Source: Adiantum capillus-veneris
Lineage: Eukaryota; Streptophyta; Polypodiopsida; Polypodiales; Pteridaceae
Direction: 5' to 3'
Assembly (NCBI GenBank): GCA_014529385.2
Contig: CM043949.1
Coordinates: forward strand, 108,125,977 to 108,189,976
Length of the DNA: 64,000 bases
Shown here in pieces: positions 10,901 through 22,770 of the stretch. Under the pieces are notes generated by a model. It was not told the origin of the DNA. It saw nothing but the letters and a program-made list of their open reading frames with translations, and searched no databases. Numbering within the stretch: the first letter of the stretch is position 1; the number at the start of each line of letters is the position of its first letter. The translations under genes and the position numbers were made by a program.

Positions 10901-11813
10901 AAGAGTGAATGAGAGGACAATTAGCAAGTTTGTGTACAATCACATTTGTTGCAGATTTGGCACACCTTTGGATATTGTTTCTGATAATGGTCCAGGGTTT
11001 AGGAAGGGCTTGCTCACAGAAGTTTGTGAAGAGCTTCACATTCTACATCGTCATAGCACACCATACTACCCACAGTCAAATGGTTTGGTGGAGAAGGCTA
11101 ATGGTGTCATTGTAGGAATCATTAGAAAGATGGTGCAAAACAAGACAAAGTTGTGGGATGACTTCTTGGATGGTGCCTTGTGGGCGTATCGAACCACATA
11201 TAGGGAAGCCACGGAGTTCACACCATTTCACTTGGTCTATGGTCAAGAGGCTTTACAGCCAATTGAACTAAACATTCCAACAATGCGACTTCATGGCAAA
11301 TCAGCACAAGATGATCAAGAAGCATGGATGGATCGACTTCTTACCTTAGCCGAGCTTGAGTGGAAAAGAGGAGCATCATACGAGTGCTATAAGAGAAAAG
11401 CCACACAGACAAAGGAGAAGCTTGACAAGAAACTGAAGGACAAAGGCATCAATGAAGGAGATCTTGTGCTAAGGTATGACAATCGACTCGATAATCGTTT
11501 TGATGCCAAATTTGAAACAAGATGGCAGGGGCCATACATAGTCAAGAAGGATTTCAATTCAAGGTACTATCAACTTATGGACTTGAATGGGAAAGAGCAC
11601 TCCAGGAAGGTAAACGGCTATCGCTTGAAGCCTTACTTGAGTCGCCTTCTACCAAAGGATCTACCAGAGCCAAAGGCAACTATCCCATGTAAGTATTGTT
11701 CCATGAAGCATGAGTGTAACACAAACCAAAATTCCAAGGGGCCAAACAATGAAGATCTTGTCAAGGAATCTGAAGCACTCTCTTTGGAAAAGATTCTTTA
11801 TGATGGTACATGA
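7959..11813 (+). CDS. pol: pol: protease end, reverse transcriptase, RNase H, second RNase H, integrase
   Basis: Continuous frame of about 1,280 codons, numbered here from the internal ATG at 7968. Residues 1-75 finish the protease (FILGRPWLMKM). An acidic linker spans 90-165. Reverse transcriptase spans about 200-430: KWRVCVDYRPLN, FRFMPFGLTNAPATFQRFM and the catalytic FIDD box near 370-373, with Phe for the usual Tyr. RNase H 1 lies near 480-620. A second, plant-type RNase H begins LFFDGAF near 660 and includes NNNEAEYDTLLHGL. Integrase spans about 880-1120, with an HHCC zinc finger (H..H..CKSCHNC), then DAMGPLP, SDNGPGF and a Glu in PQSNGLVEKAN as the D,D,E triad. It copies and inserts element cDNA. 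The frame is intact although gag-protease upstream is not. It has no start codon of its own because it is translated as part of Gag-Pol. Confidence 0.93.
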   Translation, partial: RLGMHIHETPEIKVKMANNSKARCVGICKNVFVEAFGIKKAVDFYVMSTKGSGYPFILGRPWLMKMRALQDWESGKLICRNDNHKKVVFDMKEQRQEELREESSQSETEEGWTDSTSEEESSDSITEEESSIEVMGVRFKPSNQETSCQGLEEVGPQENEGVQDEGMLEGMLSTTLTKDEREEFKCVLRKFPRLFAKDYTDVRGVDVVQHKIELKPEATPKAQKLRRLGVIKEQALLKEVRKLLAAGFIYLVENSEWVSLVVVTPKKNGKWRVCVDYRPLNEATKRDQFPLPFQDEILNEVAGHEKYTVCDGYSGYFQIGIALEDQLKTTFITPWGCYAFRFMPFGLTNAPATFQRFMNMVFQAFFGKSIRVFIDDFCIYSSKSLHLQRVEEGLKKLYDMGGQLNPDKCHIGEDEVILLGHKVSYKGIEVDPSKAKALIELPSPKSLKEVISFIQKVKYMSRFIHLALELLHPLQKLTQQVEFAWSDELEEYFCNIKAILSELPTLMPPCWEYTFFVSSSAGKETIGAILLQQDPYSTRMRPIYFASRVMNALERDYTEAELMMLSLMFAVRKFRSYLLPKPFVILTAKNLFPWVSSQMNLSTRISKWIMELQEFQYSFKVEDSVRAQLAGILTYRVHEKEIKVPQVKTLPLPPPKIIPNAFTLFFDGAFRRAIGKAGGGLVLLNPSGEVVMKEKVNLLGSTNNNEAEYDTLLHGLKMCIGQGIKRLMVKGDALLIVKQILGIWACKNESLRTKVYAIRRMFNQFEEVQLYHIPRKQNEDADILAQQAVTCVEREVQVIMVAAAVKQPRYQGFESLDPIIGYILEGEFPPDFTKAQKRRLMKKASMYIFLEGSLYQRGKDKVCRRVPTIAEIPAILKGLHEEACGGHFSQELTVKKILLVGYVWPSLHVDVQHWCKSCHNCQINGNRRLVHGGRQIVLENGPFEKWGIDAMGPLPRTKNGKLYILVAVDYMTRWVEAQSVARVNERTISKFVYNHICCRFGTPLDIVSDNGPGFRKGLLTEVCEELHILHRHSTPYYPQSNGLVEKANGVIVGIIRKMVQNKTKLWDDFLDGALWAYRTTYREATEFTPFHLVYGQEALQPIELNIPTMRLHGKSAQDDQEAWMDRLLTLAELEWKRGASYECYKRKATQTKEKLDKKLKDKGINEGDLVLRYDNRLDNRFDAKFETRWQGPYIVKKDFNSRYYQLMDLNGKEHSRKVNGYRLKPYLSRLLPKDLPEPKATIPCKYCSMKHECNTNQNSKGPNNEDLVKESEALSLEKILYDGT

Positions 11814-11825
11814 ATATACCATCAT

Positions 11826-11841
11826 CCTGGGGGAGGGCTAA
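11826..11841 (+). other. Polypurine tract
   Basis: CCTGGGGGAGGGCTAA sits directly before the 3' LTR, 12 bp after the pol stop. It primes plus-strand DNA synthesis in LTR elements. Confidence 0.8.
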
Positions 11842-14216
11842 TGATAGCCATTTTTCGACTCTCTGTAATTGCCATAGTGAGTTATCTCACCCTATCAAAT
11901 CACTCAAACACTGTGGTTACCCTCACCCTTTCACTGTATATAGGCGCGTGTGAGTTAGGGGACTTTTCCCATATCTCCTTACTGAAATAAAAAACCCTCA
12001 ATTAGCTAGTTGAGCCAAAAATATAAAAAAAATATAAAAAATATAAGTATATTATGGCCCATGCGTATGTAAATATTTCTTTGTATATAGGGCCTAAATA
12101 AAATATTTTTTCATAATTATTTTGGTATTTATTTAAATATTTCTACCTAGGTGTGTGTTATTTATGCTCTGTACATTGCCTCACCATTACCACAATTTTT
12201 CTTACCATTTTTCATACTCTTTATTCCATATAGAAATATTTTCATGTAAGCTTCTCTTATATTTGGTGTAACTCCACCCCAACAAAAATCCAAAAAAACT
12301 AGTTTTATTTATGTGTATATTTTTTCACTATTGTGATTTTTCCCTTCTTACATCTATTTTGTTTTTTTTCTAAAAAATTAGAACACCAAAAATATTTATC
12401 TTTTTATGATAGCCTCATAATGAGAGAGATTTCTTTTGAACCCTTTATATTTTTTCCACTTATATTATTTATATTTGACATGTACATATTTTTTAGACCC
12501 CTCAATATTTGATTTTCTTAGTTGTACTATTCACTTATATCATGATCTCAAGAATATCTTCAATTATAGACCTACCAAATAAGGTCAAGGGTAGGTGGCA
12601 TGCATACATGCAACTATGGAGGGCTCACTCTTGGAGGTATTCAAAAGAATCATCCAAAGAAGGACCCCACAAGGACTTTGTGCAGTGGAAAAAAACAGTC
12701 GGTTTTGCTGAATTTTTAAAGTTCACTTGCTCTCCGAATTTGAAAAGGTGATACAAACAAAAGTTGTAGCTCGTGGGCTGAACTTTTGCCTCAAATTTTT
12801 TCATATTTTTTTGAGCTATGAGCTGTGAGCTATGATTTTATTAGTGGACCCCAGTTTTCCCATGCTATGCAGCCACACTCTCTCTTCCACTTTATCATTT
12901 TCCTCTTTCACACACACTTCTCCACTCATCATTCCCACCTCTCTCACCACTCCTCTCTGCACCCTACTCACCTTCTCCTCAACCTTGAAGAATAAGAGAA
13001 ACCATGGTGAACTCATACCTCCCACACACAATTCCATTCCAAAATTGACCACCTAGTCTCATTTTTCCTCCTCCAAATTACCCATATCTATCAAAAAACC
13101 ACAAAATTGAGCCTCTTCTCTTAAAAGACAGCATCATGGTGGTTGATTACTCAACTTCAATTACCTTGTCTCTCAAGGAAGGTCAAGAGTGGAGAAAAAA
13201 TGTACCGTCAAAGCTAGTGGACCGTCAACAAGCATCAAAATTGGCCCTACTCAAGACACTTGGAGCATCAACCTTGTAAGAAATCCACCTTTTCTTACCT
13301 CTTAAGAGTTTTCTTCCTTATTTGTATCCTACATGGATACTCCCATTGTAAATTTCCAATTCCATTTATAAATTAATACTAACTCTACTAACACTAACCC
13401 ACTATGAAAAGTCCTATCACCTCCATTTCTCTCCTCTCTCTTTCCCCACCAACTTCTTGATAATTCCAAGCAAAAGAAATTAGATAAATTGCTGAAAATC
13501 TAACCCAACCATGGTTAGAGGAGTAACCCTAGCCTTCAAAATTGCTATAAAAGGAGGGTGTAGCTAGCACAAAAAAGGGGGGAGAAGAAAGAGCACTATG
13601 CTATAGCTTGAGAAGCCAAGCTCAACCTCTTGAGAAGGAGCTCTTGAGTGGAATCTCATTGGCATTAGGCATATGTATGTGTTGTATTAGGGGTGATTAG
13701 CAAGGGAACTCTATGCCATTGTAAGAGAGAGTGATCATTCCATTGAGAGTAGGAAATCTATCATTTCTCCTACTAGTGTAAGCCCAACATTTGCTGAATC
13801 AAGGAGGGTGAATTTGGACTAAGCATGGATACCTTGTCTCCCTTCCAACGAGAAATCATGGACAATAATGATGTGTAAGTGTCTTGGTGTTTTATTTAAG
13901 TTCTTGATAGCTTGTCTCCGGGTATTGTAATCAATTTAGCCATAAATCCCACATGCTGTAAGAGGGCGACAAGGTGGAGAGGACTCCCCTGGCCTTAAGA
14001 CAGTGATTGGGGTGGCTTTTTCCTTGTGATGTGTTGTGGTGTAATTTACTCAGGATATGTTGAACAAATACTAATCTCACTTTGATTGGTCATGACAGAT
14101 TTGTAAGAAGGCATTAGTGCAACAAGCACTCCCTTCCCCCTTCTCTCTCTTTCTTACATATATATATATATATGTTTGCTTGATCATTAACGATACACTT
14201 CAAAGCAGCCCGAGCA

Positions 14217-14270
<54 letters not shown>

Positions 14271-14533
14271 CGTGTTTTAGTGCGTGAGAGTGTTCCATTG
14301 GTGTTAGGGTTAGTGTAAATTCCTTGCTTGTTTGTGGGTTGCTCTAACGATTCTCCTCTTTTGCGTCCTAGTTCGGTCTTAAACTAGGTGGTGCCCCTTG
14401 TGTAGTTGGGATTTGGCTGTGGGTTTGTTGTTTTGGTTTGTGTTGTGTTGTGCCCCAGCCCCATTGAGCAGCACGGGAGCCTTGAAGGGTGTCTAGAGGT
14501 TTCTCTTCTTGTTGCCCGCCCCGGACCGCTTCA
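11842..14533 (+). repeat. 3' LTR (2,692 bp) of the Tat-like element
   Basis: Direct copy of 2119-4873, starting TGATAGCC and ending CCGCTTCA, followed by GCGC. Small substitutions and indels separate it from the 5' LTR. It has a CT tract at 14219-14267 and a much shorter AT run at 14157-14173 than the 5' copy. Confidence 0.93.
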
Positions 14534-14878
14534 GCGCGTATCCCAAAGGAACTTTTTTCCCAATGGGTTTTTTCCCTTTGGTGATCCAGGTAATAGACCC
14601 TAATTGAGAACTTCATCATTCTATTTCCCTTGTACATACTTTTCGTAAATAAATAGAAGCCTCCTCATTATGCTATTAGAACGGACAAATGCAACATCAT
14701 CTCTCACAGTAGACATATTCCGACCAATGAAGATGCTACATCGAATTGAACCTCATCAAAATATTCAAAGACAAATGTAGACGATCAGCCTACCAACAAC
14801 CAGTCAAAACCTTCCACAACCTCCACAGACACTTTTCAATAGTGCCCGAGGACGGGCACTAAAATCGGAAGGGGGAAA
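14534..14878 (+). mobile_element. 3' internal remnant of an interrupted LTR element
   Basis: Short non-coding stretch with a Gln/Pro-coding flavour near 14760-14850, ending in a purine-rich AATCGGAAGGGGGAAA at 14862-14878. This looks like the polypurine tract before the LTR that starts at 14879. The element was presumably cut by the insertion of 2119-14533. Confidence 0.5.
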
Positions 14879-16320
14879 TGTTAACTGAGCCAACGTCAGT
14901 TAACAAGAGCTGCTAAAGATCAAAGCCTTATGAATGCACATCGAAGATGAATATGAAGAAGCAATGACGATTGGAGTTACACATTTTTCACATTTTTCCA
15001 AAATGGCCATCTATTGTAATTTCTCAATTTATTTAGCCATTGTGATAATTGTAACATGTTATGGGCTCAATAAGAGTTCCAAGATGTAGATCATATGTCA
15101 CTTAGTGTACCTGGGTTGCAGATACAATAAGTGTGGAGCCTCAAAGGTCTTGGGCGTCGGAGATTACACATTTTAGACCTTGGCTAAAGTATAAAAGCCA
15201 ACTTTGTAAAGTTTTAATCAAGTTTTGGATAATGAAATACACAGCGTGAGCTAACGGCGCTCACCTCTCTCCTTCTCACGCTTCCTACTCCCTCTCTAGT
15301 TGTCACATTGCATTCGCGTTTGTTGCATTGCAACTGCAGGTAAGAGCTCTATGCATTGACGTAAACAGATCATAGTAATTCGTAGTTTTTGGCATCGCCG
15401 ACCCGCGTCCTAATTTTATCATAACTAGAAATTTACACTTTCAAATCAAAAACTAAGCATAGGCGGGGTATTGGGACATCATTGCTAAGCATTTAGATGC
15501 ATTCTGGGTTAAAAACGACTAGGTCAAAAATCCACTGCTGTTAATAATGGTGATTTTGGAACTTGACCTAAAGTGTGGTTTGAGACCATAAGCATGTGTG
15601 CTTAGGTCTTATAAACATGTCCTAACGACGTGAGTTTTTGTAAGTTTTATATAAGTTTTTGGGATAATAGAAACGCAGCGTGAGCTAACGACGCTCACTT
15701 CTCTCCTTATCGCGCTTCCTACTCCCTCCTCGGTTGTCACATTGCAGTCATGTCTGTTGTGTTGCGACCACAGGTAAGAGCTCTATGCATTGACATAAGC
15801 ATTTCATGGTAGTAGATTTTGGTGTCGCCGACCCGCGGCCTAATTTCATCATAAGTAGGAATTTACAATTCAAAATCAAAAACTAAGTATAGGTGGGGTG
15901 TTGGGGCATCATTGCTAAGCATTTAGATACATTTTGGGTCAAAAACGACAAAGTCAAAAACTCACTTTGCTGTTAATAATCACGATTTTTGCACTTGACC
16001 TAAAGTGAGGTTTGAAATCATAAGCATGTGTGCTTAGGTTTGATAATCATATCCTAGAAGTTTTGTTACGTTTGGATGCCATTTGATGCTGTAACGGATG
16101 TGATTTGTTTGCCGATGAGAAATTGGCTTTTGGTGATTTCTGTCATTTGAGTGTAGCTTGAGTTAGATGCAATTTGTTTGTTGTTTTCCAAGAGATTGAC
16201 AACCTCTTGTAGCCTCTATGCACTAGTCGAGTCAGCTTCGTCCCATGGATTGACAATTATATTTGTGGTTCTTGCTATGTCTGCAATAAGATAGGAGTGA
16301 GGTTAGACACCCGTCCCACA
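14879..16320 (+). repeat. LTR (about 1.44 kb) with an internal tandem duplication
   Basis: Begins TGTTAACTGAGCC after a polypurine tract and ends near GTCCCACA. Its last 130 bp (CTCTTGTAGCCTCTATGCAC... and GATTGACAAT) resembles the end of the LTRs at 27624-28588 and 55405-56369, so it is a related family. A TATAAAA at about 15191 may be its promoter. Between about 15222 and 16066 it holds two tandem copies of a roughly 415-430 bp segment. Confidence 0.6.
15222..16066 (+). repeat. Two-unit tandem duplication inside the LTR
   Basis: Unit 1 runs about 15222-15652 and unit 2 about 15653-16066. Both start with GGATAATRRAA and contain CAGCGTGAGCTAAC, GGTAAGAGCTCTATGCATTG, GCCGACCCGCG and GCATGTGTGCTTAGG in the same order. 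They have diverged by scattered substitutions, so the duplication is not recent. Confidence 0.8.
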
Positions 16321-17394
16321 TATGACCTCACCTTGTCCACAAGAACTAATTGGTGACGTGCATCCTAACTTGCAAGGAGGATTCAAAACTAAAGGTTGTG
16401 AGATCAAACCCTTAATTGAGGGTAGCCATGTAACCTCCACCATAATAAGAAATGACTATCCTCCACCATAGTGAGCAAGCCAAACTTTCATTGGTACCTT
16501 ATCCTACAACTTAATAAAAGAGATTTACATGTACGAAGGGGCAATTTAGCACTAGTGTGGTGACTTAAGAATGTAAAAGTGTCCTTTCAGGGTCTTGGGA
16601 AAACAATCAATACTCTTGATCAACATTTCATTTGTTCTCATGCTTACTTGAGCTTGAGTATGAAAGAAAAATCTATATGGAAAAATAATCAATGGATAAA
16701 TTCCTTACCATTTGGTCCTCCAAAGTGGATGTAATGGTGCAACTAGAGAAAACAGCAAAATGACAAGGTCAATCTAATCCTTACTATTTGGTCATGGCAA
16801 GTCTCCAAAGTGGATGTAATAGTGCAACTAGCAAAAACAACAAAATGAGAAGGCCAACCCTAATGACGTTAGGAAAATTTTTAGGTAAGCAAGGCACTTT
16901 TCCCCAGTAACTTCAATGGGTTGTTGATCATAATCTATGGTTTTTAAGGCACCATAATTTTTTTGGAAAATATAATTAGCTAAAAATATCACATTATTCT
17001 CAATCTGTTGACCTATTATTGATGTTTCTACACCTATGCTCATAATTGCCACTAAGAAGATGTTATCATGATATAGTTTTGTCCTCAACTTACATATATT
17101 TCTATAGAAACTCTCAAAACCATTGAAAGGTGCCAAACTTGGAGACATGTATAATAAACTAGTAAACCTGCACACACAAAAAAACATGCTTCCACATTAT
17201 GTTCTTTACATTCCATGGAAAAAATACTAACTAATTACTAACTAACAACAAAATTATATATGTATTGGGGAGTCTTTATACTATTTGCAAAATGAGTATG
17301 CTTGCCTATCAAATCACTTTTATAAAGAAGAATACATTTTCTTGTTAAGATGACTTTGACTTTCATCTTAGCCTTTGGGAAATGGAAGGATTTG
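16321..17394. other. No gene seen; short tandem duplication at 16699-16857
   Basis: AT-rich sequence without a convincing ORF. At about 16699-16770 and 16779-16857 an 80-bp segment is repeated, sharing CTCCAAAGTGGATGTAAT and GTGCAACTAG with a few substitutions. A minus-strand frame at 16828-17187 has no recognisable domain and I treat it as chance. Confidence 0.5.
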
Positions 17395-17599
17395 GACGAG
17401 TGGAATAGATTAATTGGCACCGTAGATATTGGTCCGCAAGGATAAGGACGTGGCTTCCCTGGGGTGGCCCCCTTGTTAGCCCATGTTTGGTCTATTGGAG
17501 ATATCATGGCTCGGCATGAGAATGATAAGAATCTGTAATTTTTTGAGCTAGTCAATATAATCCCCCACTCACCATTGTGCGTTAAAAAAAAAAAAAAAA
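17395..17599 (+). mobile_element. LINE 3' tail with poly(A), plus strand
   Basis: About 190 bp ending in GTGCGTT and then a run of 16-17 A at 17583-17599. The block (ATATCATGGCTCGGCATGAGAATGA..., AATCTGTAATTTTTTGAG, CCCCCACTCACCATTGTG) is repeated in reverse at 18166-18360 and 20587-20770, where the latter adjoins a recognisable LINE reverse transcriptase. It is therefore a 5'-truncated LINE copy. Confidence 0.7.
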
Positions 17600-18165
17600 G
17601 AAGATGACTTTGACTTATCCATTGTTGCATTTTTAGTTTTATGGGGTATTAGGTGCCATAAGACTAAGAAAGAATGGTACTCTGATGTGAAATCTATGTG
17701 CACAATGAACTTTGCAGCAAGCCACATCCAACCTTTAAAAACCCCAAATGTTCTATAAAACAGTATAGTCAAATTCATCCAATCTGTAAAAATCCCAAAG
17801 GTTCTATAGTACAATCAAACTCTTGCACATACTAAGTAACTCAAAATATGGACGACTACTATTCCTTTTAAGCATTTGGCATGTTGAAAATGACAATAGC
17901 TAACCATATAGCACTTTGAACCTCACACAAAGATGACTTCATAGGTTGCCATCATTTACTAAATTACAAAAGAGACTCCAAAAACAGCACACATTTTTTG
18001 GCACAATTTAGGTTGAAGTTCATTTGCAAGTACAAAGTTAATGGTCAAACCCATACACCCAAAAATTGCCAATGCCAAGTTTTCTTCATTTGTTAACACA
18101 ATTTGAAGGAGATATAACACTTCAAAATGGATCTTTTCCAATATTTCTAGAGATTTAATTGGTTT
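17600..18165. other. No gene seen
   Basis: AT-rich sequence between two LINE tails. A short local duplication (CCAACCTTTAAAAACCCCAAATGTTCTAT against CCAATCTGTAAAAATCCCAAAGGTTCTAT) occurs at about 17728-17812. No coding pattern. Confidence 0.5.
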
Positions 18166-18360
18166 TTTTTTTTGCAAAACTCACAATGGGGAGTGGATTA
18201 TTTGATCAACCCAAAAAATTACAAATTCTTGCCATGCTCGTCTCTAGCCATGACATCACGAGGATACCATAGATACATCGACTGACAGGGAAGCCACCAC
18301 AGGAGGTCCACGTCTTTAACCTTGCGATCCGGTTACTATGATGCTCATTAGCTTGATCCA
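18166..18360 (-). mobile_element. LINE 3' tail with poly(A), minus strand
   Basis: Starts on the plus strand with a T run (the poly(A) of the minus strand) followed by GCAAAACTCACAATGGGGAGTGGATTA and CATGCTCGTCTCTAGCCATGACATC. This is the inverted equivalent of the tail at 17395-17599. Only the extreme 3' end is present. Confidence 0.7.
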
Positions 18361-20586
18361 CTTATCCTAGAGAGTTAATTGGTTACCAAGACATAAAAGT
18401 GTCCTGTTAGCAATGCAATGCTAAAGCCATGTCATGTGTGCAAGGAAAGTTTAGAGTTGAGAATTTGGCTTACCTACAAAAAGGGTAGAGATGAGGTGCA
18501 AAGTTATGAGGTGTCAAACTTGGTCTTACCTCCAAAAAGGGTTAGAGATAAGTGCAAAACTATGAGAATCAAACTCCCAATCAAGACTTGCACCCTCTAC
18601 TAAACATGCCCCTGCTCAGCGTGGACGGATTGACCCCAATGATTTGGTTGCGTGTAGCATATCACCCTAGTCAAATGCACTTTGTCATTGTGAGCCATTG
18701 ACACATACATTGAATTGCATAAGGGAAGACACACAACGTGGTAAGAGAGAGTATCATACCTTGTAGTAATCAATCGTTTATGGTCCACCTTTCAATTTAG
18801 TTCAACCTGTGGTTTCTTGGTAATTGGCTTGTTTGTCTCGATCTTTGATTTAAGTGACTATACCAACCTTGCATGCCTAGAGTAATCACTAGTAAAAGGC
18901 ATAAAGCAATGAGCATCCATGATTTTGGAATGATGGAGCATACATATGGCCATAAACATCACAATGGAGAATTTGCAATTTGTGAGTAGCCTCTCCACAG
19001 AACCATCCTTAGGAAACTTACAGCCCTACCTTTTGCTCAAAATACATATTTCATGTACATTTGTAAAAGGTTTCTCAAAAGGGGAAACAAAGGAACCATA
19101 TCATGATTTTTGGAAATACAATGCACTGACAAAATTCTAATTACGGTAGCATGCATGCCAAAATTTCACATATGAAATAGCCTTAGCATCAGAAACTATG
19201 TATGTTGAGTTTTTCACATATTTTTTGTAAGCATTGAACTTATACAACCCATGAAACAAAGTGAGGCCACAATTGTATCTTCAATATCACCAAAACTTAG
19301 ATCATACACGATACATGTGTCATCCACAAACTTGTATATAAGATCAAGTTTTGAAAGTATTGATAATAACAAAGAAATATGCTTTTGGACTCCAAGTCTA
19401 TGGAAGTACTCATAACAAAGTTTTGAAAGTACCATTAACAAAGAAATATCCTTTTAGACTCCAATTATATGGAAAGCATCCACAATTGGGAGTGTGAAAG
19501 AATTGCCATCTGGAGTAATAGCAAGCTTAATGTCCCCAACTCCAAAACTTGACACATGTGACATCATTCCTAGTAATGATGGTGCCAAAAGAAATATGCT
19601 CCACTCATAGCTAAAGTTGAACTAAGTGTAAAAGAGAGCCCTCTAATTTTGGCACCAATAAGCAATATTAAATACTAAATACCAAACTCTACAAGAGGTA
19701 CCGTGGAGTTTGGGGCTACAATCTTTATGTCATTGTTTTGCAAGATTCTCTCTCTCCCTCTTATGCTATGTAATTGCTAATCAAGTCTACATCTCCTCTC
19801 TTATACTCTTTCATTATCACGATTATGTGTGCGTGTGTGTGTAAGATGTCATAGTCTAGGTGTGTGTGTGTGTGTGTGTGTGTGTAAGATGTCATAGTCT
19901 AGGTGTGTGTGTACTTGGGTTTCTTGGAAGAGATGGTGATAGGTTGACAGTTGTCTGTAAGAGAAAATTGGAATTGATGCAACCGTTCTCCCATCTCCTT
20001 CCCAAAAAAAATTGTATCCAAAATTGCATCTATTTCCGGCCTTTGATCCCCCTTGGTGATAAAAATAAAGAGAGGGGTTCTAAGCAAGCATGCGGTGGGA
20101 AAGAGATCAACCTTCACCAATTAACACCCTTTAGTATCTTCTTTTCCTTATAGTTTACATCTAAGCCGTGGCTTTGAACAAGGCTCCACTGTCTTGTTAA
20201 ACGTTGAACGATTCTACTTTTCAAGATACCTTGCAAAACTTAGGTTTTAGCTCTTTACTACCTATAATAATCTACAAATCATGTGCTTTTGATTCTACAT
20301 ATATTTGATTCTACATATGTTTGCACTGATTTGTCAGGGTTTTTGTATCCTTTTGCATTCAATTTATAAATATTATTTTCCCTTATTGCAATTTGTGAGC
20401 TCATATACATTGAGTTTCCACATTAATATTATTAATCTTGCTTGGAGAGTTGAAATCAAGAATAGAAGTTAATTCTTTTGACTAGTGCATAAACATTGGC
20501 CATGAAAGGTCAAGATTTAACAAAGCAAAGTTAACCCTTGAGGTGAATTCTTAGTGCATAAACATTGGCCATGAAAGGTCAAGATT
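18361..20586. other. No gene seen; TG microsatellite and short duplications
   Basis: No credible ORF. A (TG)n run lies at about 19858-19884, between two copies of TAAGATGTCATAGTCTAGGTG. Near-duplicate segments occur at 18470-18560 (CTTACCTMCAAAAAGGGT-AGAGAT). The segment GTGCATAAACATTGGCCATG plus AAAGGTCAAGATTT is repeated at about 20486 and 20552, the second copy directly abutting the LINE tail. Confidence 0.5.
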
Positions 20587-22770
20587 TTTTTTGTATTTTT
20601 TATTTTATAGCAAAACTCACAATTGTGAGTGAAATATATTAATCAACCCAAATAATTACAAGCTCTTACCATGCTCGTGTTGAGCCATGATATCATCCAG
20701 GGACCATAATTACATCGGCTATCAGGGCAACCATCCCAACCAACTCGCCCCCTTATCCTTGATACATAAGGTCCATTATCATGTTCTTCTGAGATCTTTT
20801 AATTATTGATAGCCAAGATTTTCTCCCGTCCTAGGCATGCCCTCTGTTGACAACAAGGCACAAGTAGTCCTAGACCAATCCTCCGAGTGTTGATTGCACC
20901 CGAGCGTCCATGTTAGCACTTTGGTTTCTTGTATAGTTTCTGCGAAGTTTGCCACCTCAAGACCTCCTTCAAACACACGACGGTTCCTTGTCTGCCATAC
21001 ATTATGTAAGAAGAAGTACCTGACGATTTGAGTCCTGATGAGGATGGCAAGACCACTTGAATTCTTCCCTCCAAGGAATAGATTAGTCTTATAAAAACCA
21101 ATTTTCCATGTTCTTTGGACCCACTTGCATATTTTACCTGCGAGGCCTTTGATAGTCGGGCAATCCATGAAGTGGTCCTGATCTTCACTAGCGAAGCTAC
21201 ACCCCAAGCATTGATATGACCCAATCCCTCTTTCCTGAATCTTCACCCCGTCGATAAAGCTCCCCAAATTACCTTCCATAAAAATACCTTCATGTGCTGC
21301 GGAACCTTTGTCTTCCAAATGTTCTCCATTACTTGCTCCCACCTTTCCTCCCGTCTTTTTTTTCTTCATATCTTGTTAAGGGGGCTAGACCAATTATTCT
21401 TATGCATCATTGTATGGTAAATGCCTTTAGGATGGGGTTTCCATAAGAGACTGCTTCTAGGACATTTTTGAGCATTCCTGTCAAACTCCGAATCACAGAT
21501 AGGCATCATATTGTCAAGCTCTTTCATCACTTTGTGGACCAGCAAGACCTCCAAGCTATCCAGTTAGTACTGGGTAACCAGAAGGTCAATGGTTTTCCAA
21601 CTCTTGTTGTCACTGTCCCAGAAGTGCCCCAGTCGATTCAAACCCTTATTATTCAGCTTCCTGGCTGTCTCTATCCAATAGGGAATTTGTGGCAGATCTA
21701 CAACTTTGGAAAGCCAAGGGGACCAATGCAAAATGGAGTTCTTGAAGTATCTTGTTTTTTCCCCCCAGTTTAAGACTCCTGCTGCTCTATTGCATTTTCT
21801 TACCAATTCTCATGAGCTGCCTCCCAGTCTTAGGGTAGTCCATGTCGGGGCTAACAACTTATCATGAACTTCCACCCCTCTCCACTTTCCACCTTTCGAG
21901 CCAAGTTTAGCTGCTTCTATCATATCTTTGATCATGAGAACCGAAACTTGATCCTGTTTAGCCAAGGAAACAACAAATTTGGTGCAACAAATTTTGTATG
22001 GTCCACAGGGTTCAAAATTTTGAGGCCTCCTTGATTCCCCGGTGGAGCAATTGATTCCCAACGGGCCCATTGCCATGGCCTGGAGGATTTCATGTTGTTT
22101 TTCTACAAAAACCTTTTCACTGGTTTTAAGTCTTTCCAACGACATTTAGCCATCTTGATAAGAGGGCTAGTGAAGGCAATATAAGGAACCATAAAGGCAT
22201 TATCACTTTTATCCGACTTGGGAATGGGAGAAGAGCATACTCCCACCTACTCATTTTTGTTTTGATTTTATCAAGCACCCACTCAAATCTTTGCTTGTGA
22301 GTTAAGTCCACTCCCAAGGGGGCTCCCAGATGTTTGAAGATATTTCCTTTTGTGACAATCTCCCCCGACCAGTCAGAAGGGTCAAATGAGTCATTTTTCG
22401 ATAGGGAGATCAGCCTTGACTTCTCTATATTACACTGGTACCCCGAAGCTACTGAGAATATTTGTACAATCTCCAGAGCTTTCCTGATGACCTGGGGGCA
22501 CGCCTTCAAGAAGAGGAGAGAATCCTCTGCAAAAGTTTTTGCTAGGAGTTGGCTATTTCCTGGCAAAGCCAGGCCTTGCAGCTCCCCTCGTTCCACACTA
22601 GCTTCAAGCATCGTGATTAAAGGATGTGATCCTATGGAAAAAAGCAGGGGGGACAGAGGGCATCCTTGCTTGGTTGTTGATATTGGATGAAGGAAAACTG
22701 CATTCTTAAGTGGTGAGTGATTGATATTGTGGAGTTGAGGTACAAGCATTTAATTGATTGACACTGTAGA
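20587..22770 (-). mobile_element. 5'-truncated LINE, reverse transcriptase C-terminal part and zf-RVT
   Basis: On the minus strand from about 22749 the product contains TTKQGCPLSPLLF and a catalytic-box equivalent AEDSLLF (a Y/F-A-D-D derivative), then the conserved SGYQCNIEKSRLI and GAPLGVD thumb motifs of plant LINE reverse transcriptase. Downstream (22145 to 20803) are a W-x-x-x-x-G-x-W-type region and a zf-RVT-like cluster YQCLGCSFASEDQDHFMDC. Stops and shifts break it into frames 22749-22126, 22145-21810, 21806-21564, 21554-21366 and 21369-20803. The 3' tail and T run are at 20584-20770. It is dead: endonuclease and the first half of the polymerase are absent, and the second box has lost an Asp. 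Confidence 0.8.

Noticed and set aside
17238..17814. Minus-strand ORFs of 130 and 81 codons
   Set aside because: They run antisense through a LINE tail and its poly(A) run and have no domain.
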